Part shown: positions 44,595 through 56,571 of the stretch, one piece after another
Layout of the letters: each line of letters opens with the position of its first letter
Position numbering within the stretch: position 1 is the first letter of the stretch
NCBI GenBank assembly: GCA_029641185.1
Contig: JAPWGK010000007.1
Span: 310,001-374,000 of the forward strand
Reading direction: 5' to 3'
DNA length: 64,000 nt
Source: Pseudofabraea citricarpa
Lineage: Eukaryota; Ascomycota; Leotiomycetes; Helotiales; Dermateaceae
The notes under the pieces: model-generated
Told to the model about the DNA's origin: nothing
Databases searched by the model: none
What the model saw: only the letters and a program-made list of their open reading frames with translations
Translations under genes and position numbers: made by a program

Positions 44595-46489
44595 ATGTCC
44601 AAGGGACCAGACAGTATTCGCCCGGTTCAGAAGAGACTTGTCATCGGCTGCGATGGTATGTTAAGTCTTTCATTTTCAGTCCATCTTTCCAAAAACGAAC
44701 TCTGACTTGTAGCAGGAACGTGGATGGTATCTCACACGCCCAAGTTTTGCTGAACTGTACCTCGATACTAACGATTTCCAGAACAGCGATGCAGGAGCCG
44801 AGAAGTCTTTGACTGGCAAATCAACAGTCCAGATTCCATCCAACGTGACTCGTCTCATTCGTGGTCTTACGCACACTTCCAGCACGGGAGTCACGCAAAT
44901 AGCCTATTACCAGCGCGGCATCGGAAGCGATGGTGATCTTACCAACAAGATCGTAGGTGGTGCTACTGGAGAAGACATTACCGAAAAGATTCGAGAGGCT
45001 TACGGCTTCGTATGCAATAATTTCTACCCATACAATCAGGTAGATATGACAGATTCGACGAAACCATGGGATGACATTATCCTCTTGGGATTCTCTCGAG
45101 GTGCTTTCACGGCTCGTGCTATTAGCAGTTTGATTCATGATGTTGGTCTACTGACAAAGGAGGGATTGGAGTTCTTCTTTGGAATCATTGAGGTGACATA
45201 TGCTCCATTGATTGTCTAACAATGGCTAACAGACTCTAGGACTGGAAGAATCAAAATGTACCCGGTATGGAATGGAAGTGGTATCAAGCCAAATTTGGGA
45301 AAATTGACAAGAAGACTTTTGGTTGGACCCAATATAAAGACACTCTTGTGAAGGTAAGGGCTTTCCCCATAAATAAGCATAGCATCAATATTATTATCGT
45401 CACAAAATTTCCTCTATTTGGTTGTTTGGCCACGGAGGAAACCCGTCTGTGCCAATCCCTTTATCCATTTAATTTAACCTTGAAAGAACGACGAAATTTC
45501 CAGAATTTCACTTACAATATTTGACGCGATAAATCACTAACATGGTACCACAGTCTAAGTTGACACGAACGGGAATGTCTATCCGCGCAGTTGGAGTCTT
45601 TGACACTGTCGGAGCCCTCGGTATCCCCTCTGGAATCTGGGATGACGGAGTCAGAGAATACTCTTTCGTCAACACGAAAGTATCACAATCCATTGAATAC
45701 GCATTCCATGCACTGGCACTAGATGAGCACCGCACCCTATTTACACCCACCGTATGGGAGCATCCCGACGCGCCATACAAGCTAAAGCAGCTTAAGCAAT
45801 GCTGGTTTGCAGGCGTCCACTCAAATGTGGGTGGTGGCTACTCAGATGCCGGTACTTCCAATATCACACTTGCTTGGATGATATCGCAACTGGAGCAGAA
45901 CAAAATCCTAGAATTCGACTCGCACTACAAAGATTTCCTGGTGGATCTCAACAAAGAATTCTACGACAGGGTCCCGAAACCAAGACCTTGGGCTTTGGGT
46001 AGAGTATACGATTCCACCGCTGGTCTTGTAGGCGCTTTGGAGAGCTCCATCAAGCCTCCTAAGATCCGCACGCCTGGTAACTACCACCGAATTGATGCGG
46101 CAACTGGGAAAGAAACCAAGGTTCCCCTTGAGAAGACAGGAGAGTGCATTCATCGCAGCGTACGCGTGCGCGTTGAGCAGGGCGGTCTAGGCATGGAAGA
46201 TGACCCTACATCTGTAACAACACTGGACAAGATCGGGAACGGAATCGAGAAAATCCTCGGAAAGAAGCCGCCGGTCGAGACGTATACGAAGCAGGTATTG
46301 CAGGGTGATCTAGCTCCTCTGAAGGGGTTTGCTCTCACTCCTCCGTCGGTTTCTTCACCACAGTCTAGCGATATCTCGGCCTTGGGCGGTAGTGGATATT
46401 CATGGAAATTTGGCGAGCGGAATCTCCCTGAGGACGAGTTCTTGGATACAGAACGTAAACTCTTGTTGAAGCATAGGACTTTTGGTTGA
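44595..46489 (+). CDS. DUF2235 (T6SS phospholipase-like alpha/beta hydrolase) domain protein
   Basis: Exons 44595-44655, 44716-44726, 44782-45192, 45240-45353 and 45554-46489 give about 510 aa. DUF2235 landmarks: RLVIGCDGTWMNSDAG, WDDIILLGFSRGAFTAR (GxSxG nucleophile elbow), GVFDTVGALGIP, and CWFAGVHSNVGGGY with the likely catalytic His. Related bacterial proteins are phospholipase-type effectors, but fungal members are uncharacterised. Exon 2 is only 11 nt (GAACGTGGATG) and encodes the TWM of the hallmark; without it the motif is lost. Intron 4 is 200 nt, the rest 47-60 nt; intron 2 has a TACTAAC branch site. An in-frame ATG at 44439 would add a basic, Ser/Arg-rich 52-residue extension resembling a mitochondrial presequence. 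Confidence 0.88.
44716..44726 (+). other. 11-nt internal microexon of the DUF2235 gene
   Basis: Flanked by GCAG acceptor and GTATCT donor; its inclusion turns CD-G into the family hallmark GCDGTWMNSD. Confidence 0.75.
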
Positions 46490-47040
46490 TTCGATATCAG
46501 TAGTTATTGTGGATGCGACTTGTCTTTTGAGCCTTGACGTCTTTTGTTGTCTGACGAAGGTCGCTTAACATATTGTGATGCGACGTGCCACTCACTCACT
46601 ACCATTGCCAAATTTGTTACTTTTACCTATTTACGATGGTGGAAGGGACGGGATGGGACAGGTTTTGTTTTGGGATTTTACTGCTAGCTTTCTGTTTCGT
46701 CGCTATTTTGAAAGCACAATAGTTCGAAAATGATCCCCAGGTTTCAAAAATGAAGTTATTTAACACTTTTATCAGAAGTCGATTGATCTAACTGAAGTAT
46801 TCAAAATCATCTCAAGATAATATTTAGGCAATCATTTATATTCGCATTGTGTATCTTACAACATTAAAATCCTTCTCTAACTCATCCGGAGTTTGAGTAT
46901 GTTACTGGTGTCTCGCCTAGAAACTCATCACCTTCATAGTTATCCCCTTTATTGAATTTTGACTACCTCGCTCTCCTATGCTTCATCAATTCCGGACGCC
47001 GCCAAATGTTCTCTTCCTTAAATGCCCACGCTTAGTATAC
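46490..47040. other. Convergent intergenic region DUF2235 / YIF1
   Basis: About 550 bp; two 3' ends. No gene recognised. Confidence 0.5.
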
Positions 47041-48176
47041 TCAAGGTCGACTAAGAGCCCACATGAAGACGAATTGTACGACGTACGAATAGAGGAACAG
47101 GAACTGTGTTCTCCTATTACGTTGCGATCGCGCGACAGTGTGCATTGTTCCTCGAGTACCGTCATTGGAGTTTTCGGGCAATAGAACATATTTCAGTGAA
47201 CGGAGCTGTTTAATAGGTCAGTATTTTTGAAAGAGTAATGATCTCTTTAGGACATACCAAGAAGAACGCATTCGCCAAGAATGTGTATCCAAATATTGTC
47301 CAGCCTGCCCAGCCCCCAGTTCCCTTTCCACCATTGATAATCTCACTCAAGACTAATGTGACAATAATGCCGACAAATTTATAGCCCGAATATGCCACAA
47401 GGTCGAGCAGTTGAGACTCGTTTGATATTGACAATAAATAACATCCAAGCTTCAACCCTAGAATCTCGAATATGACAATACCAAATGCCGTACTTGCGGT
47501 ATAACCCAGAAGTTCGGGTTGGAAGGCGCCTCTAAAACCGGCGAGGAGTGTGGATACGAGGATGTATGTTACGAGCGCCATGACTTTCTCAATTTAGCTG
47601 AGCCACTTGTATGTTGAGGAATGCCACATACCTGGAATATACATATCTGGGCTGTTGAGGTCATCTCTTGGTGGTAGAAACCAGCCCTCTTGACCACTAG
47701 GTCCGATAGATTGCTTTCGAGACCAAGGCTTGTGTCTCCAAGGGAATAGAACCAGAAATAGTTTGTTTACTACATATCCGTTCGAAACGTTGAAGTAGTG
47801 CTTCAGGGCAGACACATTAACGTAACGGTTGAACTGCCCATATATTAGCACTGCTCTAACCAAAGGTAAATCCTCCAAAGCTCACATTCTGTTCGACATA
47901 TTCTGTGCCATGCTTCAATGCAGTTTGCCCAACTTGGAATCCCATTTGCGCCGTGGGATCTGTTATGAAGCCTCCATATGCGCCAAATCCACTTGAACCG
48001 CTTCCTTGCGGTTGATAAGGATTGCCATATCCTGAAGAGGACTGCTGCTGCTGCGAAACGGGCGGAGGTGGTGATCGTAGCTGGGGGACTGTAGAGACAT
48101 GCTGAGGAACGGGATGATGCAGAGGGGGAGAGTTCGCAGGAGCAGGGTTGCCGTAGCCGTAGTTCGTGCGCTGCAT
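47041..48176 (-). CDS. YIF1: YIF1 family ER-Golgi vesicle transport protein
   Basis: Multi-pass membrane protein that works with Yip1 in ER-to-Golgi COPII vesicle traffic. Exons 48176-47886, 47833-47632, 47583-47258 and 47205-47041 give about 327 aa. A Pro/Gln/Gly-rich cytosolic N-terminus (residues 1-90) precedes the Hrf1/Yif1 domain: YVNVSALKHYFNVSNGYV, FPWRHKPWSR, then hydrophobic helices MALVTYILVSTLLAGF, GIVIFEILGLKLGCYLL, FVGIIVTLVLSEI and a final YVVQFVFMWALSR. The last exon recreates the family C-terminus (LRSLKYVLLPE, ARSQRNRRTQFLF). Introns are 48-52 nt and all joins keep frame. A stand-alone reading of exon 3 would end early in the last intron. Confidence 0.95.
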
Positions 48177-48477
48177 CTTTGCGATCGTGTGCGGAGAAGG
48201 GAGAGGGCGTGGAGAATGTCAATCGTACTTTAGCCAGATATCATTTCAGGCACGCGTCTAGTTGAAGCTCACGACCACATTTCCTTAAGAGCTAGCCGCC
48301 TTTCCCTATGCAGACAATATTGCCACTAAAACCCGCCTTACTCCTCGTTATCATTTTCCCTACAGACGGCGGCCTTGAGACGGCCCCGAGCTTAAGTGCG
48401 CAGCGCCAAATTCTAAGGCGCCATAGTTTTCCTCTCTGAAATAATTGTTATCACTACTGGCTTGGATTTTCTGCATC
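48177..48477. other. Divergent promoter YIF1 / SRP receptor alpha
   Basis: About 300 bp shared by two divergent secretory-pathway genes; no distinct motif identified. Confidence 0.5.
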
Positions 48478-50694
48478 ATGTTGGACACTTTCGAGATTCT
48501 TACCACTTCTGGTGTTGTGTTGTGGTCAAGATCATTCTCAACCATTAGTCCCTCCATTATCAACGGCCTCATTACGAATGTCTTTATCGAAGAGCGCACA
48601 CTTCCCGGTGCCGGAATCGCAGATGATGTATCTGCTGCGAATAACCCGCCGTACAAGCGCGACCAGCATACTGTCAAGTGGACCACGTCCAAAGAATTAG
48701 GCGTTATTTTTGTGGTGAGTAACTTGCGCGAATGCGAATCCCACTCCATATGCCCCAACTTGGTTCTGACATAATTAATTCAGGCTGTGTATCGGTCGCT
48801 ATTGCATCTGTCCTGGATTGACAAGCTTGTCGATAACATAAAGACACTGTTCATTGATCTGTATGGGGATCAGCTCAAGAAGCCACATACGACCATTGTG
48901 GAATGCCACTTTGACGAGTACTTCGATCAGCAAATTAGGGAATTGGAGAAAACAGCGATAAATAGGGACACGAAGGTGGCAGAGTCTACAGCACTTCTCG
49001 AGGAAGCACCCATCTCTATCTCAAACGACTTCCCAGATGAAGCACCTCCATTGCCTGGTTTATTGTCGAGAGGTTTGTGATACCTCTTCTGCCAAATAAT
49101 ACTTTCTAACACAGCGCAGGGCAATCTAAGAATAATTACAATGATTTGACATCGACTGACTCAACCCCCGTGGGGACACCCAATGGTTCACGGCCGACCA
49201 CTCCTGGGGGACATCTGCTTACAGCGAAAGGCGGACCCGGTGGAAAAGTCTCTAGAAGAGCTCGAAAATCTGCCAACACCCCAACGTATGCTTCCTCTGG
49301 AGAGGACTCTATCTCAAAAAAGAGCAGATCTGCGAAGACCGCGGCGCCCAAGAAAGGAAGACGCTGGGATGCGGACGGCCTTGCAGACGAAGACAGTGAC
49401 ACGCCGCTGGACTATTCTGCGCCCGCAAATGGTGCAACATCAGGGGAGGAAGATGGCAGTGCTCGGGCCGGAGCTATGGAGGAAGTAAATCAAGATACCT
49501 GGGGATCAAGGACGAAGAAGGGACAATTTGTGCTGAAAGATCTTGACGACCAAGTGCATTCGATTTTATCTTCAGCGGATACCAAGAAATCAGATGCAAC
49601 AACGGCTTCGACTGGAATTGTCGGAACTAGTATCAGTGCAATCGGAGGACTCTTCAGAAATGTGGTGGGGGGGAAAGAATTAACAAAGGAGGACCTCGAT
49701 AAAGATTTGAAGGTTGTAGAAGATCATTTGCTCAGAAAAAATGTCGCTCGAGAAGCTGCTATCAGACTTTGCGAGGGTGTTGAGAGGGAATTAATTGGTG
49801 TTAAGACTGGTAGCTTTGAGAGTATGCTTTTCACAACCCTTTTCCTGCGCTTTAAACTAACTGTTATTAGGTCCACAAGCCAGAATACAGACCGCTATGG
49901 AATCTTCTCTGAGGAAGATCTTAACCCCTACTTCGTCCCTTGATCTTCTCCGAGAAATTGATGCTGTAACGTCGCCATCTTCGTTATCATTAACCAAGCG
50001 TCGACCGTATGTTATTTCTATCGTTGGTGTCAACGGAGTCGGAAAGTCAACGAACCTCTCTAAGATTTGCTTCTTTCTCCTACAAAACAAGTACAAGGTC
50101 CTTGTTGTAGCCTGTGACACTTTCAGATCCGGTGCTGTAGAGCAATTGGCTGTGCATGTACGTAATCTGAAGGAACTCACAACCAGAGAAGGTGGTGTTG
50201 TTGAGTTGTATCAAAAAGGGTATGGCAAGGATGCTGCAAATGTTGCCAAGGATGCTGTTGCATTTGGTGCCCAGGAGGGATTTGACGTTGTGCTCATTGA
50301 CACAGCTGGTCGCCGGCACAATGATCAGGTAAGGGCGTATACTTACAACCTTACTTGCATTTACTAACATACACAGCGACTCATGTCATCCCTCGAGAAG
50401 TTCGCCAAATTCGCGAATCCAGATAAAATTCTCATGGTGGGAGAAGCACTTGTTGGGACAGATTCTGTAGCCCAAGCACGGAACTTTGATTCGGCATTCG
50501 GAGCTGGGAGAGGTCTGGATGGCTTCATCATATCGAAATGCGATACTGTTGGAGATATGGTTGGAACCTTGGTTAGCATGGTTCACGCCACAAACGTCCC
50601 TGTACTATTTGTTGGTGTTGGACAGCATTATAATGATTTGAGGACCTTTTCAGTCAAGTGGGCTGTGGAAAAACTGTTAGATATCAAGAAATAA
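48478..50694 (+). CDS. SRP101: Signal recognition particle receptor subunit alpha (SRP GTPase)
   Basis: ER-membrane docking protein that receives SRP-bound ribosomes. Exons 48478-48714, 48784-49072, 49120-49821, 49871-50328 and 50377-50694 give about 667 aa. The N-terminal SRX domain (MLDTFEILTTSGVVLWSRSF) binds SRbeta; a charged linker (about 180-300) is rich in Ser, Lys and Asp. The NG GTPase domain carries G1 GVNGVGKSTN, DTFRSGAVEQL, G3 DTAGRRHND, ISKCDT (G4-like) and GVGQHYNDLR. Introns are 47-69 nt. All GTPase motifs are intact. Confidence 0.96.
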
Positions 50695-51066
50695 TATGAT
50701 CGCAAGGTCTTTTCCACGCCATCACCTTGGACTTTTCATTCAGTCCCAAAAGTGTGAAACTAATGAAGCCTCCCTTGTGGTACGAATCATGTGATACCGC
50801 GATAGGGTGTACTGTGATCGACGAAAAACGCGCCTTGACCCCTTGTACTTGGCCAGAGGTATAAAACGTAACTTAAATTGAACTGCAAACTTCTTCATGA
50901 ACTGCTCCAAACTGTCAGGGCTTTGCCATTATTTCAAAGAGCTCAAGGCCTTTAGAAGTTCGGATTCCAATGATCACCACTACTAAAAATACAACCCTGC
51001 TGAAGTTATTCAACTGCAATTCGGCAGTACCGTGCCGCCAGGTTGCGCATCTCCGAATCGAGCATC
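50695..51066. other. Intergenic region SRP101 / RNase H-like gene
   Basis: About 370 bp, no gene or clear promoter motif. Confidence 0.5.
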
Positions 51067-52477
51067 ATGGCTGTTTACCAGGTCAATCGCCTGTTTGACT
51101 ATGAACTACACGGCTGGGACGTCATAGAAACCGCTGTGTTTCCAATTGTCCGACGTCTGAGCAGCGATCCAGAATCCATTGTGGTCTCCGTCCACGGGGC
51201 ATGTCGACGCAATGGGGGCCCCAACCCCCGAGCAGGCTATGGCGTCTTCTTTGGCGAGAGTTCAACACTGAACCGTAACGGGCGTGTTAAAGTACTCTCG
51301 CGTCAGACGAATGAGTATGCTGAGTTGTATGCTACAATGCTTGCTCTTCAGGCGATCCATCAGCTGATCCTCGAGGGCGAGAGCGTGCGGCACATTGTGA
51401 TCCGCAATAACTCTGAGAACCTTACTCTTGCCTTTACGGAAAGGATTGAGATCTGGGGCCGCAGGAGATGGAAGAGCAGCAGTGGGAGGAAGGTTGCTAA
51501 TGCCCGTGGCATCCAAGCTATCATGCGCAAAATCCGGAGTCTAGAGGCCAAATGTGGTGCACAGGTCAGCTTTGCTTGTGTCAATCTGGAGCAAAATATG
51601 AGAGCCGTCGAACTGTCAAGAGCTGCTCTGGGCAATGCTACACAGGGTGTGATGCTGCCGCAGCTCAATGTGGTGCAACAGCAAGAGTTAGAGCAAGAGC
51701 AATTCGAGTTAGAGAAGGCAGAGCTAGAGCAGAGAATAGCGATGCAGCAGGCAGAGCTAGAAATAGCACAGCTGAGGTACAGAGAAGATTTGCGAGAGGT
51801 TGAGGAGATGAAAGCGCTTCAGCGACAGCGACAGGAGCAGCAGTTAAAGACAGATTTTCAGGCGAAGGTACAGCAGAGAAGCGAGCAACCGCACCATGCC
51901 GAGCAACATCAATATGATGACCGACGGCATATCTCCCCACCAATGTATCTCGGACGAGATCAGTATACCGAGTTACAGCAGTGGGATGTGCTACACCGGA
52001 ACTCTGGACCAAGGCAGCACGAAGAATCTCGTCGCAACGAAAAGCCTTGGTATCACGAGCAAGCTCAGCAGCACGATGGCCGTCGAGAACATGATATTTA
52101 TCGTCCACAGGAAGAGCATCGACAACAGCGACAACAAGATAAGTATCGACAGCACGACATATATCGTCCACAGCAAGAGTATCGACAGCACGACATATAT
52201 CGACCGCACGAAGAGCATCAACAGCATGATAAGCATCCTTCGCATGAAGACCTCGGGCGACGTGAAGAGCATCATTCACATGCAGAGCATCAGCAGCAAG
52301 AAGGCCATCATGAACAAGAGGGTCATCAGCAAGAAAAGGGCCCCGAAGAACAAGAAAAGCTACCACAGCAGGAGGAATACTTCCGGCCTCAAGTCTGGAT
52401 CGGTAAGTAGAATCATATTATCTTGTTTAGTGCGGAGTAGATCTAATATCTTTCTAGATTCCAACTCAGGCTGGTAA
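51067..52477 (+). CDS. RNase H-like domain protein with degenerate active site and Gln/His-rich repeat tail
   Basis: Exon 1 51067-52402, intron 52403-52457, exon 2 52458-52477; about 452 aa ending VWIDSNSGW. The N-terminal ~190 residues fit an RNase H fold: IVVSVHGACRRNG, AGYGVFFGE, QTNEYAELYATMLAL, VRHIVIRNNSENL and a final NMRAVELSRAA. Relative to the RNase H quartet, Asp is His43, Glu86 is kept, the third acid is Asn115 and the fourth is a Val, so nuclease activity is unlikely. Residues about 200-265 are Glu/Gln/Leu-rich coiled-coil (QQELEQEQFELEKAELEQR). The C-terminal ~170 residues are Gln/His/Arg/Glu repeats of the type RQHDIYRPQ-EYRQHDIYRP-EEHQQHD, with a 36-nt DNA repeat at 52144-52215. 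No signal peptide. The ATG at 51067 is the first in frame; the frame above uses only TTG. Function unknown. Confidence 0.75.
52144..52215 (+). repeat. Two 36-bp in-frame coding repeats
   Basis: Units 52144-52179 and 52180-52215 share tatcgacagcacgacatata and the following cagcaagag/cgaagag pattern; they encode the YRQHDIYRP-type units of the tail. Confidence 0.75.
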
Positions 52478-52855
52478 AAGTTTTCGCTTGTGGACAACAA
52501 TGCTATAAGGTAGGAAATTTCTCATGGAAGAAGGACAGATATTCGCTTCTCTGTAACGAGTTTAAAGTGCTCAAAGAGTTATTTGCAAATAGTCCTGACT
52601 TAGTGTAAAAACATGTTTATCTGGAATTAAGTGGGGGGAAATATAAGCTGTCCAGTCCGGGTTGTGGAAATATCTTAGTTTATATTCAAAGTATTATTAA
52701 AGATGAATTGAAAAAGTAAATATTATTCGGACAAAGTACAATTACTCCACGAAAAAAAAGTATAATAGAATTGGTAACTCAATCATTTCGTGGTTTCATA
52801 TCCACAATCCAGTTAGTTGATATAATGAAAAAGCTTTCAAACTGTCAATAAAAAC
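52478..52855. other. Intergenic region before tRNA-Arg
   Basis: About 380 bp, AT-rich; nothing recognised. Confidence 0.5.
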
Positions 52856-52927
52856 GGCCTGCTGGCCCAATGGCAAGGCGCTTGACTACGAATCAAGAGA
52901 TTGCAGGTTCGATCCCTGCGTAGGTCA
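52856..52927 (+). tRNA. tRNA-Arg(ACG)
   Basis: 72-nt intronless cloverleaf. Acceptor GGCCTGC pairs with GTAGGTC (G-U wobbles), discriminator A. Anticodon stem CTTGA/TCAAG, loop CTACGAA, so anticodon ACG (inosine-modified, reads CGN). T arm GCAGG-TTCGATC-CCTGC. D arm contains GCCCAATGGCAAGGC. Confidence 0.95.
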
Positions 52928-53598
52928 CTTCAAAATATTTCTTTTGCTCTTTTGCCGCGTCCATGTAGTTCCTCTCCTGCCAAGAGAGTTCTAATTGATT
53001 TCTTTTTGACTCTTGGACGTCTTGAATGAACTGCAAATTTGCAACAGCTAAGCGAGGTGTACTTTATTTTATGGGTTCGCGATCACAGCTCTAAATTCAT
53101 CATATACTAAGTTTGATGTAATTGAAACATCTAGTATTAAAAAATCTGCCAGCGCCTACCTCCATCTTGAATGCTAGAAGTACCTATACCAACCTGGGAT
53201 CGGGTGCGATTAGACATAATCGTCAGACGATTATGCCGCGGGACAAAAAGATACCTCCGCTTTCCTGGCAAGTTTGGTGTAGACAGAAGTACCTCTTCCT
53301 GATTGGCTGTGCGAAACTAGCTGACCGGCCAGAGCAACTTTTAAACTTTTGCCCCATCTCCTTTTCTCACTAACTGCTTTTGCTCTAGTGCTGGATTTAG
53401 TCATGGCGTTGTCATGTGATAACTCCACGACAAGCGAGCCAGTACGAAACAAGCAGGGGAGAATAATCGGCTTCTCCGGGTCTGCCTCTGTTCATCCTGA
53501 TAAACTCCTGAGTTGCCCCTACTATCCTTTTCAAACCCCGCAGTCAACCGCATAGAAAGTCTGATCAGAGATAAAGGCGCAGAGACATTGATGCAAGG
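52928..53598. other. Intergenic region before the Zn2Cys6 gene
   Basis: About 670 bp. The plus-strand frames at 53122-53373 and 53349-53555 have no recognised features. Confidence 0.5.
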
Positions 53599-55218
53599 AT
53601 GGCAGATCGCCCAGTTGGCGTTAGGAGACCGCACCAGAAGACTCGAAAGGGTTGTTTGCAGTGTAAAGAAAAAAGGGTCAAGGTATGTTTTGTGTGTTAT
53701 CCTGGAAAGTTCATTGGGTCATAAATAGTCGATATGGCATATTATACCTGAGTTTGTTGCATCTTGATCGGTTCAAGCATGATGACTACATCCATTCCAT
53801 CTCTGGTGAGATGCCACTCTGATATTGTATGCTTGCTTGGCGTTGTCTACTGGGTGCTTGCACTGCATAAATGTATGCGAGCATCAGCTGGTATGGCGCT
53901 CGCTAACACATTCCAGTGTGATGAAGCAAAACCTACTTGTGGAAGATGCGCGAGGTATACCTCTGCATGTAATTTCCCGGTGGTAACAGGACGCAACTCT
54001 GTCCGAAGCCACCGGGTTGGATCGCAATCAACTGTCCATACACCTCACTCCAGAGGAATACCACCTCCTGAGTTATCTAATTTTATGAGTCCTTCTGCGC
54101 TAGGACTCATAAGTACAGATCTAAATCCTCAACAGTACATGGAAGATCTTGAACTTATGCACTTTTACACAATGTCCACGTCTTCATCATTCAGCAGTAC
54201 AATAAATCGGCAGCAGATCTGGCAAGAAGATGTGCCTCAGCTGGCCTTTTCACAGAAATCTTTACTCAATGCACTTTTATCTTTGGCTGCGCTCCAGCTA
54301 GCAGAATTACAGCCACATCGAAAGGACATTCTAATAGCTAAATCTTTGCGATACCATGATGTTGCGTTACGCTTCTTTGTGTCAGAGATATTCAATATCA
54401 CTCCTGAAAACTGCCAGGCTTGCTTTATTTTTGCGACCATTTTTGCGTCCTATGCATGGGCCTCGTCTTCCGGTGGAACCAGTACTCTTTTCTTACTGGA
54501 CTCTCCTAATTCAACTCATGATAGTGTTTCAGTCGAGTGGACTAAGCTAATACGTGGAGTTCTCCCAATAATCCGCAGCTATGGGGACACCCTGAAGAAC
54601 GGTGTTCTAAAACTACTCTTTGAACTCTGGCCACCAGGAGTCGAGAAAACTAAAAGCATGTTGCCGGAAGATCGTTCTAGATTGTTGAGCATAGCTCAGA
54701 TTTGGAACTCGAATTCTTCAGATTACACGGCTGGAGAGTTAGAGTCTCTGAACAAAGCACTATCAAAACTAGAAGAGATTTTTGATTTCGTGGCACCTCC
54801 CAATGATGGTGTCTGCTTTATCATGATGACATTCTCTTGGCTGACCAATGTCACGGAGACCTATCTTACGATGGTAGGAAACCGGCGACCAGCAGCACTT
54901 GTTGTGTTAGCACATTACTGCATACTATTGGGAAATACTGAAAATGATTGTTGGTGGCTTCGCGGCAGTAAGTACATGCATTCATACTCTCTCGGCTTTC
55001 TTTATCTCTCTGAAGGTTATTTCCATTTGTCAATGTAAGATCTGGACTGACCAATTTCTTTTAATCTAGTGGGTAGAAATCTTCTCAGTCGAATATTCAA
55101 GGATCTCAGCAAGGAATGGGAGAGCTGGATGTCATGGCCGTTACAGGATCTTGCTCTGAGGGAATTCAGAAGTGCTTCTAAAGCCACGAACCCACTGTTG
55201 ACTGCAAGTATAATTTAG
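53599..55218 (+). CDS. Zn(II)2Cys6 fungal transcription factor
   Basis: Nuclear DNA-binding regulator. Exons 53599-53682, 53917-54967 and 55070-55218 give about 427 aa. The binuclear zinc cluster is exact: Cys19, 22, 29, 36, 39 and 46 (GCLQCKEKRVKCDEAKPTCGRCARYTSAC), and it spans the first intron (234 nt). A basic patch (RRPHQKTRK) precedes it. The rest resembles the regulatory domain of fungal C6 factors of the sterol-uptake (UPC2-like) kind, e.g. ALVVLAHYCILL near residue 355 and WWLRG just before the last intron; the last exon continues MGRNLLSRIFKDL and EWESWMSWPLQDL, as in relatives. Target genes are unknown. The neighbouring acyl-CoA dehydrogenase is not adjacent enough to imply control. 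Confidence 0.9.
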
Positions 55219-56571
55219 GTAAGAGGGGATATATAGAAAATTTGAAGAGACTCGATTTTGGGGAATTGAGTGTAAACCTTGTAAAATGATACAATAGCTG
55301 TATAACACACGACGGAATATGACCTAGAGATAACAGCCATTTTCCTTCTAGCCCTGAATTAAATCAATCAAAAGTAGGGGTACACTACTAACATGATATC
55401 CATTTGACTATTCTCTGTAGCTAGCATGGAGTTTTGGTAAGCGACCTTAGATATACGATGAGTTTTACAAACCTAACTGTCACACATTAGCAACTGCTAC
55501 TTCATATTCATTTCCACAATTAAAGACATCTTGTATCTTTTCGAAAGGATCAACGTAGCAGAAAGGCTCGTTACCGGTTTCTATCTCCTTTCCAAATATG
55601 CAACCTGTAATATTTTGTCTCCAAAATTCCCGCCCTTAAACATGTTTAACAGGTCCTCTGCCGCATTTTCAATCCCCACAGTAGCCTTCTGCTGAACCTT
55701 GAAGTTAGCTTCCACGATCTATCTCTAAATATTGAGCTGACACTCGACAAAAATTTAACTCTGTGAATTGAATGCTCTGCCCCAGTCTGCTCCACGGCAC
55801 AAAGCAGGTAGAATTCTGAGATATCTTTGGTGCTTTGCTCAGAAATCATGCTGCATTGAACTATCTAAGAGTAGACGAATAATTAGATTCAAATCCCTGG
55901 CAACAAGTTTTATAAGCAGGTGCAGTAAAGCTATTATTAGCCTTCGCCCATAATGCTAACCTATCTATTACCTGTATAATCAATAAAAGAAAACCTGTGA
56001 ATATTTTGAATATAGCATTTCCTATTTTAGAGTCTCGTCAAACTGCCTCTACCTACTGTACCACCTACCCCCGGCATGATCCTCGGCTGTCTATAATTCG
56101 GCTGCCGCGGAGCCCATGGAACGGCCCAGAAACTCTAAACCGAGTCGGAGGAATAGATGTGATTCGAAGGAAGAAAAGTGCGAGCTGGCCAATCGATTGC
56201 CTAAGATTTGGGTTTGGAAATGGTTACATTAACTTGTAAGTAGGTGTGGCACTGTGAGAGCAAGCGACCGAGGTTAAAATGTTTCTGTACTCGGCATGAG
56301 GACGAGGGATAGCGGCAATGAGCCACTTCCAAATCATAAGATGTAACCTCGGATGTTAACTGCATGTTTTGTACATTTTCGACGCTTCTTGATAGCAGTG
56401 GTGGCGGGAGGAGAATTGAATCGCATAAGAAGATAAATTATGAGGGCTCGCTTAAACGAGCAGCCACATCATTGCACCGATTTGCCTGCCAGGTAACGGA
56501 TTGATGGAAGATAATATTTAAACAGTGGTGAATTTTATCTCTATTGACATGGAAAGAGAAGCTCATATCAT
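55219..56571. other. Intergenic region Zn2Cys6 / acyl-CoA dehydrogenase
   Basis: About 1.35 kb between two convergent 3' ends. It contains the decayed coding remnant listed next; no intact gene. Confidence 0.55.
55505..55705 (-). pseudogene. Possible remnant of a medium-chain NADP-dependent reductase
   Basis: On the minus strand a short open run reads GIENAAEDLLNMFKGGNFGDKI, very like the C-terminal pattern of medium-chain alkenal/leukotriene-B4-type reductases (GLENAPEALLxLFxGxNxGK). The frame ends in a stop about 20 codons on, and a different frame stays open for about 45 further codons. Upstream sequence has stops. This fits a gene fragment broken by frameshift. Confidence 0.4.

Noticed and set aside
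51665..52366. 233-aa minus-strand frame opposite the Gln/His tail gene
   Set aside because: Its repeats mirror the sense-strand repeats; no domain, and the sense strand has a domain-like N-terminus and a good 3' splice.
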